Below are positions 58,101-64,000 of a stretch of 64,000 nucleotides of DNA, in pieces (the first letter of the stretch is position 1; each line of letters starts with the position of its first letter). The stretch spans positions 3,968,001 to 4,032,000 of the forward strand of contig NC_015064.1 of the NCBI RefSeq assembly GCF_000178975.2, given 5' to 3'. The DNA is from Granulicella tundricola MP5ACTX9. Its GTDB lineage: Bacteria; Acidobacteriota; Terriglobia; Terriglobales; Acidobacteriaceae. Below the pieces are notes generated by a model. It saw only the letters and a program-made list of their open reading frames with translations, was not told the origin of the DNA and did not search any database. Made by a program: the position numbers and the translations under genes.

Positions 58101-58175
58101 CCCGCCGAAGCCAAACAGTCCACCTACGCCAAGCCCAACGCAAGCCCGTGGCTCCTCTTACTCAAGCCTGAATAG
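55149..58175 (+). CDS. Two-module secreted protein: pectate-lyase-like beta-helix plus hydrolase-like domain
   Basis: A 1008-residue protein with a signal peptide (MRVSPTPLLLLAFTAPASISFAQ; start ATG 55149). Residues about 30-440 form a pectate-lyase-superfamily beta-helix: DDTALLQSAIDRI, then YRIAGQLTLRASGIVLRGSG and strand repeats such as ITITDTHAESPI. Residues about 490-930 look like a TIM-barrel sugar hydrolase: INPGLWYDHRRDAHTVERRD, FFEAPWARS, and RYMLHTFDQLGDQPNVIFGIAYQY-like text (described, not continuous). This second part recalls a domain annotated DUF6298, from memory. It precedes a rhamnogalacturonan acetylesterase, so pectin side-chain or backbone cleavage is inferred. Confidence 0.75.
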   Translation: MRVSPTPLLLLAFTAPASISFAQTAAVPHNPTGIDFSFAGYEAGPALPSIPAVLTVRPTGSDDTALLQSAIDRIATLPIQPNGFRSALLLQPGRYRIAGQLTLRASGIVLRGSGPTNTTLIAEGLSRRSLIEAGALTDPTLATPIEVTEDAPAGSLTLTLTSTDSLTTGDHIVVRRPSTAPWISAISMSGLPGTFANQRLDWQPGSHDLVWDRTILSIDPTTHTITLDAPITTALEKQYGAGTVAKLTGQPPITHIGIEDLTLESTFDPANPKDEDHAWIAILFDHLEDAFVRNVTTRHFAASAVHVNLRARRITITDTHAESPIAEFAGYRRQSFLIDGQQVLVRHSTSEAGMNDFASGLLAGGPNVFLDDTATASLGASGAFEGWSSGILYERVHIPNARLQLLLDFSRAQGAGWTAANSILWNSTAQSVDAIGPPAAANYVINSPQSLYETQLQARIGTTLLPETSVSSSFPPSPLWFASPKAETPANPPQTHPVQIINGRFVLEGKTLWGPSQGEAWWRGDTSPYTAGKSTGSSVSRFMPGVTAPGLTEDLPEMASRLKARGIVSIQINPGLWYDHRRDAHTVERRDDGNVWAPFFEAPWARSGQGTAWDGLSKFDLSRYNPWYFERQKQFAQQAAQQGFLIFYDLYNTHDVLEIGPHWIDYAWRPANNINNTGLPEPPPLKPHNRNDVGNQFFSTTNPELKALHRAYMLHTFDQLGDQPNVIFGIAYQYAGPLEFEQFFQDTAREWESTHPGRHIRFALTTSKQTTDAILQDPIRSKQIAVVDMRYWEYRPDGTLFAPKAGENHAFRELISLAFPGYTDTPPVTTPEQVYRATREYRDRYPNIALMPMEDGAGPIPILMGGGASQSALVGGRTPAPKPSAEQQASAMYPLRPATAPPEHANADHNLEAFIQTNLATSLMNLSPRDGWTAAPDHTWTLAGSPKDPILLYSLSGPDITLTHPLPHTHYAAQWFDPETGQTQPAEAKQSTYAKPNASPWLLLLKPE

Positions 58176-58205
58176 CCCTCCCCGATCAACGACTGGAGAC
58201 CATCC

Positions 58206-59138
58206 ATGAAACCTTCGTACCTGCTTCCCTTAGTCATCATTTGCGCTTTGACCGCCGGTTCCATCGCCCAGACCGCACCACCCACCCCACCCCCACCCGC
58301 CCCAGCCAACGCCTTCTACCCCGAGAAAGAGCTCCCCGCCCCCTTCAACCCCGCCCTCCCCACCATCTTCATCGTCGGCGACTCCACCGCCAGCTACCAC
58401 CCAGACCGCACCGACGAAGGCGCAGCCGCCATCCAGGGCTGGGGCTACTTCCTCCCCGCCTTCTTCGACCCCACCAGGGTCAACGTCGTCAACGCAGCCC
58501 GCGGCGGCCGCTCCACCCGTACCTACATGACCGAAGGCCTCTGGCAGAAGGTCCTAGCCCAGGTCAAACCCCACGACATCGTCCTCATCCAGCTCGGACA
58601 GAACGACGTCTTCGAGCTCAACGACAAGTCCGCCCGCGGCACCATCCCCGGCATCGGCGACCAGACCCAGGAGATCGACAACATCGTCACCCACAAGCAT
58701 GAGGTCGTCCACACCTTCGGCTGGTACCTCCGCAACTACGTCAAGCAAGCCCGCGAAAAAGGTGCCACCCCCATCGTCATGTCCCTCACCACCCGCAACG
58801 TCTGGAAGGACGGCCAGGTAGAGGTCGGCGTCAACAACTATCGCGAGTCCTCCTGGCGCATCGCCAACTCCGAAGGCCACACCGACTTCGTAGACGTCAG
58901 CGAGATCATCGCCCAGGCCTACCGCAAGCTAGGCCCGGACAAGACCGCCGGCCTCTTCCACACCCGCGAGCAGGTCCACATCAACACCGCCGGAGCCTTC
59001 CTGGACACACGCTGCATCGTCGCCGGCCTCGAGGGCCTGACCGACGCCCCCATCACCCCATACCTCTCCTACCTCGGCCAGGAGATCACCCCCGTCTCCC
59101 CACCCATCCCCACAGAGTGGTCCCAACCAGCAAAATAG
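58206..59138 (+). CDS. Rhamnogalacturonan acetylesterase (SGNH, CE12-like)
   Basis: A 310-residue secreted esterase with a signal peptide (ending SIAQ) and a proline-rich spacer. SGNH blocks: the catalytic Ser in FIVGDSTAS (about residue 59), the Gly block ARGGRSTRTY, the Asn in IQLGQND and the His in REQVHINTAGA (about residue 262). These fit family CE12 enzymes that remove acetyl groups from rhamnogalacturonan I. The usual Asp three residues before the His is not in its standard position (Glu-Gln-Val-His), so the acid residue needs checking. It starts 30 bases after the beta-helix gene and is surely co-transcribed. Confidence 0.9.
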   Translation: MKPSYLLPLVIICALTAGSIAQTAPPTPPPPAPANAFYPEKELPAPFNPALPTIFIVGDSTASYHPDRTDEGAAAIQGWGYFLPAFFDPTRVNVVNAARGGRSTRTYMTEGLWQKVLAQVKPHDIVLIQLGQNDVFELNDKSARGTIPGIGDQTQEIDNIVTHKHEVVHTFGWYLRNYVKQAREKGATPIVMSLTTRNVWKDGQVEVGVNNYRESSWRIANSEGHTDFVDVSEIIAQAYRKLGPDKTAGLFHTREQVHINTAGAFLDTRCIVAGLEGLTDAPITPYLSYLGQEITPVSPPIPTEWSQPAK

Positions 59139-59150
59139 CCATCAGCGAGC

Positions 59151-60455
59151 TTGTCTACTCTGCTCTGCCTCAAGCAGAATAGGCACACTCAAGTGGCAGC
59201 CCTTTCGCTCAACCTCGCAGGCTGGTGGCGGCACCGGGCGCCCGGACCCGACCTCCGCCGCATCCTGCTCGCAGCCATCCTTTACAACGTCGGCCTCTCC
59301 GCCTATCTCTTCCTCTTCAGCCTCTTCCTCATGGATCACGGCTTCACGGAGCGAACCCTGGGCCTCGTCGCCACCGCCATGGTCCTCGGCACCATGGCCG
59401 GCACCCTCCCCATCGGTCTGCTCGCCGCACGCTTCGGTCTCAGCCGAGTCGTGCTGACCTGCCTCCTGCTCGTCGGCCCCATCTTCATCGCCCGCACCGC
59501 CTTCCTGACCCTACCCATACAGCTTGCGCTCGCCTTCCTCAGCGGCATGGTCGTCTGCGGCTGGGTCGTCGGCCTCTCACCCCTCGTCGCAGGTGTCTCC
59601 ACTGAGGCAAAACGCCCCTTCGCCTTCAGCCTCCTCTTCAGCGTCGCCATCCTCAGTTGCGGCGCGGGAGGCTTCCTCGGCGGTCATCTTCCCGGCTGGC
59701 TCGCACGCGTCGTCCACAGCCCCAGCCAGTCCGCAGTCCTCATCGCCGGTTCGCTCCTGGCCATGACCGCCGCATGGCCCATCGCACGCCTCACCCCAGC
59801 CCTGCGTCACGCATTAGCGCCGAGTCCCACCCGCAGCATCCTGCCCCCGACCCATCTACTCCGGTTCTTTGCCGCAGGCTCCTTCTACGCCGCAGCCATC
59901 GGCTGCTTCACTCCCTTTGTCGGCGTCTTCTTCGTCCACCGGCTAGGCTTCGGTCTCGGTCCCCTTGGAACCCTCTTCTCCGTCCTCCAGGCTCTGGAAG
60001 CGCTCGCAGTCCTTGCCATGCCCTTCCTGCTCCGCCGCCTCAGCCTCCCCTCCGGCATCCTCGCCACCCAACTCGCCGGCGCCTGCTCGCTCACCCTCCT
60101 CGCAGGCAGTCACGGCGGACTCCAGTCCGCCATCGGCCTCTGCGGCTACCTCGCCGCCTTCCACATGAGCGAGCCCTTCTTCCAGACCCTCCTCATGAAC
60201 CGAGCCGCACCGCAAGAAAGAAGCAGCGCCTCCGCCGCCTGGTTCCTCGCCAACTCCCTCGCCCAGGCCGCAGCCGCCACCCTCGGCGGAGCCATCATCG
60301 CCCGCTACGGCTACCCCGTCCTCTTCGCCGGAGCCATCGCCGCTATGATCGCCGCAGCCGCATGTCTCCGCCTCGCCCTTCAGCCCACCCAGCAGGGCCG
60401 CCCGGAAGCTCCATCGCCGATGCCTGAGATCGAAGTAAACCCGATCGGGGTCTAA
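59151..60455 (+). CDS. MFS transporter
   Basis: A 434-residue major facilitator with about 12 helices (first at about residue 38) and an MFS loop 2-3 motif region (GLLAARFGLSRVV). The start TTG 59151 lies only 12 bases after the esterase stop; a GTG at 59193 is an alternative, and neither has a Shine-Dalgarno. Because it follows the esterase directly, an oligosaccharide or sugar-acid substrate is possible, but the fold alone also fits drug efflux. The TetR gene is convergent, overlapping by four bases at the 3' ends. Confidence 0.82.
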   Translation: MSTLLCLKQNRHTQVAALSLNLAGWWRHRAPGPDLRRILLAAILYNVGLSAYLFLFSLFLMDHGFTERTLGLVATAMVLGTMAGTLPIGLLAARFGLSRVVLTCLLLVGPIFIARTAFLTLPIQLALAFLSGMVVCGWVVGLSPLVAGVSTEAKRPFAFSLLFSVAILSCGAGGFLGGHLPGWLARVVHSPSQSAVLIAGSLLAMTAAWPIARLTPALRHALAPSPTRSILPPTHLLRFFAAGSFYAAAIGCFTPFVGVFFVHRLGFGLGPLGTLFSVLQALEALAVLAMPFLLRRLSLPSGILATQLAGACSLTLLAGSHGGLQSAIGLCGYLAAFHMSEPFFQTLLMNRAAPQERSSASAAWFLANSLAQAAAATLGGAIIARYGYPVLFAGAIAAMIAAAACLRLALQPTQQGRPEAPSPMPEIEVNPIGV

Positions 60456-61720
60456 GCCGAGCAACCCGTCAAAAACAAATCCGACAACAACGCGCCCAGC
60501 TCCACCGGCGTAAGATCCGTCTCCGCCGAGTACCACGGATAGATACAGTTCACCATCCCCAGCAGCACCAGCCCCATCAGCTTCACCGGCACATCTCCCC
60601 GCAGCAATCCCGCCTCCTGCGCCTCCCCAAACACCCCGCGCAGCAGCCCCTCATACCCATCCCGCCGCTCCACGATCTCCCGCTTCCGCTCCCCCGTCAG
60701 CGCGTGCAGTTCGTCATTGGCGGAGGCATGCCAGCTCTGGTGCTCCAGCAGGCAGACCACATGCGCCGTAATCAGCACGTGCACCCGCTCGATCGGGTCG
60801 GTCCTCCCAGCCAGCGCCCCCTCCACCCCCGCATGCAGATGCTCCACCGCCGCCCGCGAGATCTGATAAATCAAATCCTCTTTACTCGACGCATAGTGAT
60901 ACACCGTAGCCTTCTGAATCCCCGCCGCCTCCGCAATCTCACGCATCGACGTAGCAAAGTATCCGCTCCGCGCAAACAGCGCGCACGCCGCATCCAGCAG
61001 CCGAGCATGACCTAGCCGCAGCTCCGGTCCCTTGGCCACACCCGCCACAACCTCCCGCACCGTTGAATCGCCCTTCCAGGCCGCGCGAGTCGAAGCAGTC
61101 ATCGCGCCGTTCAAATAGATCGAAAAGAAGATCCCATCCAGCTCATCCACCGTATAAGCCGCACCCGGCCGATACCAAAGCACCGACCAGTTCAGCATGT
61201 CCATCAGCGCCGTATAGAGGTACCGGTTGGCGACATCCCCACGCACCACCCCCGCCCCCTTCGCCCCATCCAGCACCTCAAAAATGGTAGCCGAGTACCG
61301 CCCCCAAAGCCCATCCACCTCCGCCCGGTACTCCGCTGAAAGCGACCTGCACTCCATCACGCTCACGGAGAACTCACGCTGAAACTCCAGCGTCGTCGTC
61401 AGGTGAACACGAGCCAGCGTCCGCAACCGTTCAAGCGGCGTCGCAGCAAGCGCCAGTGCCGCCTCCGCCGTCTCGATCAGGTGTAGAAACGTCGGATAGC
61501 AGATCCCATGCAGCAGCTCTTCCTTCTTTGAAAAATGATGGTAGAGCGAAGGTTGCTGAATCCCCAGCGCAGCCGCCACATCCCGCGTCGTCGTAGGCTT
61601 ATAGCCCTTCTTCCAGAACAGATCGAGCGCCACCCCACGCAGCCTCTCCGCCACCGCCTCGGTGCCCAGGCTCTCGTCTTGATTGAGCGGCTGCAGCGGC
61701 TGGACCCCCGAATCTCTCAA
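60452..61720 (-). CDS. Tandem TetR-family regulator, two complete TetR units in one chain
   Basis: A 422-residue protein made of two TetR repressors head to tail. Each has a TetR helix-turn-helix: TTRDVAAALGIQQPSLYHHF (about residues 43-62) and SMREIAEAAGIQKATVYHYA (about residues 257-276), each followed by its own helical ligand domain (about 65-225 and 280-420). One chain can thus carry two DNA-binding heads, instead of the usual homodimer of single units. The start TTG at 61720 has no ribosome binding site and is uncertain. It converges on the MFS gene. Confidence 0.85.
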   Translation of the reverse strand: MRDSGVQPLQPLNQDESLGTEAVAERLRGVALDLFWKKGYKPTTTRDVAAALGIQQPSLYHHFSKKEELLHGICYPTFLHLIETAEAALALAATPLERLRTLARVHLTTTLEFQREFSVSVMECRSLSAEYRAEVDGLWGRYSATIFEVLDGAKGAGVVRGDVANRYLYTALMDMLNWSVLWYRPGAAYTVDELDGIFFSIYLNGAMTASTRAAWKGDSTVREVVAGVAKGPELRLGHARLLDAACALFARSGYFATSMREIAEAAGIQKATVYHYASSKEDLIYQISRAAVEHLHAGVEGALAGRTDPIERVHVLITAHVVCLLEHQSWHASANDELHALTGERKREIVERRDGYEGLLRGVFGEAQEAGLLRGDVPVKLMGLVLLGMVNCIYPWYSAETDLTPVELGALLSDLFLTGCSA

Positions 61721-61798
61721 GCCATCAAACCCGACATACGAACGATTGTGTCACGCCAACGCGGCCCATGGAAACGCACCTCAACCACTCACCCACAA

Positions 61799-63757
61799 TC
61801 AATCCAGCGGTTTGAGATGACCCAGATTCCCCCGCGCCTCCGTCAACCCCGGATTGATCTCCAGCGCCCGCAGAAAATCCCGCCGCGCCGCCACCTTATC
61901 CCCCGCCCGAGCCTCCATCACCCCCAGGTCGTTCCAGTCGTTCGCATCCCGCAGAGCCAGCGCGACCACCTGTTGCTGCTCCCGCAGAGCCTCCGCCCCG
62001 CGCCCCATCTGTGACAGCACCTGCGCCAGCGCACGATGCGGCTCCGGGTCCTTCGCAGCCAGCGCCTCCCACGCCCGAAGCTGCACCAACGCCTCTTCAA
62101 ACTCCTCGCCGCCCGCATACACCAGCGCCAGCAGATGATGCGCCTCCGCATCCTCAGGGTGTCGAGCCAGCATCCCCACCAGCAGCGGCTTTGCCCCCGC
62201 CGCATCACCCAGCCGCACATCCAGCGTAGCCAGATCGAACGCAGCATCCGTATAGCCGCCATCTACCTTCAACGCCGCCTCATACCGCACCTTCGCCCCC
62301 GTATCATCGCCACGAGCCTGCAGCGCAGACCCCAGCGCCGTCAGCACCCGCGCACTCCCCGGCGTCAGCCCGTCGAGCTGCGTATAAAGCTCCACCGCCC
62401 GCGCCGCCGCCCCCGTACTCAACTTCAGCGCCGCCAGGTTATACAGCGCAATCGCATCCCCCGGATTCTTCCGCAGCACGGAGCTCATCCACGCCCCCTC
62501 CAGCGCCTGCCGAGACGCCAGCGTATCCACCTCCGGCAGCACCTGCACCCACAGGTGCGCCATCTCATCCTCAGACCGGTTGCCCGCCCTCACCACCACC
62601 GGCGGCGAGTGCGGATTATGGATATTCCCCGTGCTGTTGTCATACACATACCGCATATGCAGAACGCTCCCCCCAGGCAGCTTCATCGGCTCCGCCAGCC
62701 GGTACACGGACTGCCGGTCGATATCCCACTCCGGAATCAAAATCAGATCCCGCCTCGCACCATCCGGCGTCACCGCCCAGCCTTCCATCCGCCGGGCCAG
62801 ATAATGCGCATGCGGATACACGCCCAGCACAGACACCGCCACCGGCAGCGTCAACGCATCTTCCACCGGAAAGCTCGCATCGCCTGCGGGGATGTTCAGC
62901 GCCGCATCATGCTCCAGTTGCAGCAGCATCGGATGAAGCTCCGCCGGCGTCTTCGTAAAGTACAGCCCAATCCGAGCCCGCGTCGTCTCCGCCTTACCGG
63001 AGGGCTTCAGGTGCAGGTTCAGCACAAGGTCATTGCCCGCGTCGAGCCGCCACGGCATCCCCGGTGCCTCCACCAGCGCAGTCGAATCCGGCTTCCAGAA
63101 CAGGAAGTGGCTGTCCGGATCAAAGTCGTCCCCGGAGTCCACCTCGATATCCATCCCCGGCACCCCGCGCCTCCACTCCGGATGCGTCCTCCGCAGGGAA
63201 GCCGTCCGGTCGATCAGCACGTTCGCATGATGCACCACCTGCGGATTACCCGGCTTGATCTCCATCGCTCTCACCCAATGTGTACCGGCCAGTGGATTCG
63301 GCAGAATCACATTCGTAAAGAAGTCGCTGCCAGAGGCCGGCACCGACACCGCAGTCTGCGTCTCCACAATCAAATCCGGCTCGCCAAGCTGCCACGCGCT
63401 CGTATACACCGGAGCCTTCGCGACCGGCCCCGCTCCTTCGATCGCCCCCGCCGCAATCCACCGGTGCAGCAGCGCCACCGTCTCCGCAGGCAGATGACGA
63501 TCGCCCTGAAACCTGCCATGCCCCTCCTCCGGCAACCACGGCGGCATATACCGCGTCGTCACCGCCGTATCGATCACCGAAGCAAACCGCTTCGCCTCCG
63601 CATACGTCATCAACGCAAACGGCCCCGAGCCCCCCGTATGATGACAACCCGTACAGCTCTGATACAGCACCGGCGCAACATCATGCCGCCACGTCGGCGC
63701 ACTCTGCGCCCCCGCGACCCCCGCAAGCCAAAGCATCAGAGACCCAACAAACCTCAT
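61799..63757 (-). CDS. Secreted heme and copper-monooxygenase-like protein with TPR tail
   Basis: A 652-residue exported protein (signal MRFVGSLMLWLAGVAGAQ). A c-type heme motif CTGCHH follows (about residue 35). Next is a region like peptidylglycine monooxygenase / DBH-type copper enzymes, with HHANV (about residue 180), YPHAHYLARR (about 320) and a C-terminal beta-sandwich. The last about 200 residues are TPR repeats (ALYNLAALKLSTGAAARAVE, for example). It is translationally coupled to the upstream redoxin gene (ATGA overlap, start 63755-63757). The pair occurs in other soil bacteria by my recollection; function is unknown. Confidence 0.82.
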   Translation of the reverse strand: MRFVGSLMLWLAGVAGAQSAPTWRHDVAPVLYQSCTGCHHTGGSGPFALMTYAEAKRFASVIDTAVTTRYMPPWLPEEGHGRFQGDRHLPAETVALLHRWIAAGAIEGAGPVAKAPVYTSAWQLGEPDLIVETQTAVSVPASGSDFFTNVILPNPLAGTHWVRAMEIKPGNPQVVHHANVLIDRTASLRRTHPEWRRGVPGMDIEVDSGDDFDPDSHFLFWKPDSTALVEAPGMPWRLDAGNDLVLNLHLKPSGKAETTRARIGLYFTKTPAELHPMLLQLEHDAALNIPAGDASFPVEDALTLPVAVSVLGVYPHAHYLARRMEGWAVTPDGARRDLILIPEWDIDRQSVYRLAEPMKLPGGSVLHMRYVYDNSTGNIHNPHSPPVVVRAGNRSEDEMAHLWVQVLPEVDTLASRQALEGAWMSSVLRKNPGDAIALYNLAALKLSTGAAARAVELYTQLDGLTPGSARVLTALGSALQARGDDTGAKVRYEAALKVDGGYTDAAFDLATLDVRLGDAAGAKPLLVGMLARHPEDAEAHHLLALVYAGGEEFEEALVQLRAWEALAAKDPEPHRALAQVLSQMGRGAEALREQQQVVALALRDANDWNDLGVMEARAGDKVAARRDFLRALEINPGLTEARGNLGHLKPLD

Positions 63758-64000
63758 CGCGCCCCTCGGCTCACAATCGAGCACCCCACCAGCCCACCCG
63801 GATCAGCCACCACCGGCCTCCCCGCCAGCACGCTCCGCACCGCCGCCTCCACAAAGTGTTCCGTAGCCGCAGGCCGCTCCTGCCCAAGATGTACGAACCG
63901 GTCATCCACCCGCCCCGCATAAACCGTCTTCCACCCACCCGCCCCACTCCGCACCAGCACCACCGCCTCCGGCGTCACCTTCGCATGAGTCAACCGCACC
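63754..64000 (-). CDS. Redoxin/AhpC-TSA-family protein, partial at right edge
   Basis: The last 82 residues of a protein whose N-terminus lies beyond base 64000. The visible end is like thioredoxin-fold redoxins: TPEAVVLVRSG, VYAGRVDDRFVHLG, EAAVRSVLAGRPV and a terminal Cys in GLVGCSIVS. In this redoxin group the C-terminal Cys is conserved. The TGA (63754-63756) overlaps the start of the heme protein gene, so both are one operon. No upstream start is visible. Confidence 0.8.
   Translation of the reverse strand, partial: VRLTHAKVTPEAVVLVRSGAGGWKTVYAGRVDDRFVHLGQERPAATEHFVEAAVRSVLAGRPVVADPGGLVGCSIVSRGAR

Noticed and set aside
62036..63922. Open frame of 628 codons antisense to the heme/TPR gene
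   Set aside because: Almost wholly Arg/His/Pro/Leu; the opposite strand carries CxxCH and TPR signatures.

Overview
The window reads as chromosomal DNA of a soil acidobacterium, most like Terriglobales (Granulicella, Edaphobacter or Terriglobus relatives). The grounds are high GC, an Oar-like TonB-dependent receptor with an N-terminal carboxypeptidase-regulatory domain, a TIGR03435-type protein (a family expanded in Acidobacteria), a second-copy secreted family at the left edge, and frequent GTG/TTG starts. This placement is inference from family content; no rRNA or tRNA gene was seen.

Layout. 1-13.6 kb: two secreted paralogues, an RlpA-type lipoprotein, an adenosine-deaminase-family enzyme, a PRISE-type reductase, an amino acid permease, a very basic 51-residue protein, a UvrD/PcrA helicase, an IS21-like repeat remnant, RNase T2 and TyrS. 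13.6-19.4 kb: an amine oxidase, a formate dehydrogenase-like molybdoenzyme with its DUF1641 partner, and KdsA. 19.4-35.8 kb: an OmpA-family protein, MgtC, a DnaC-like ATPase, L31, DusB, ComEC, an RlmD-like methyltransferase, the TIGR03435 protein, ThiE, SthA, a ROK kinase, a DinJ/YafQ toxin-antitoxin pair and MutM. 35.9-45.6 kb: purA-pyrB-pyrC, an AsmA-like protein, PyrR and a MerR regulator. 45.7-50.9 kb: MurJ, a second molybdopterin oxidoreductase overlapping IscX, and a frameshifted TMEM175-type channel gene. 51-59.1 kb: a probable pectin (rhamnogalacturonan) locus made of a TonB receptor with a promoter and operator-like palindrome, a two-module beta-helix/hydrolase protein and a rhamnogalacturonan acetylesterase. 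59.1-64 kb: an MFS transporter facing a double TetR regulator, then a heme/copper/TPR protein coupled to a redoxin that runs off the right edge.

Working together: most of the window is housekeeping (translation, pyrimidine and purine synthesis, envelope, DNA repair). The accessory interest lies in the pectin locus, the two molybdoenzyme units, the coupled redoxin and heme/copper protein, the tandem TetR regulator and some small, previously unnamed genes. By eye, the + strand is G-rich from about 14 to 34 kb and C-rich from about 45 to 64 kb whatever the gene direction, which suggests a change of replication-strand bias inside the window.
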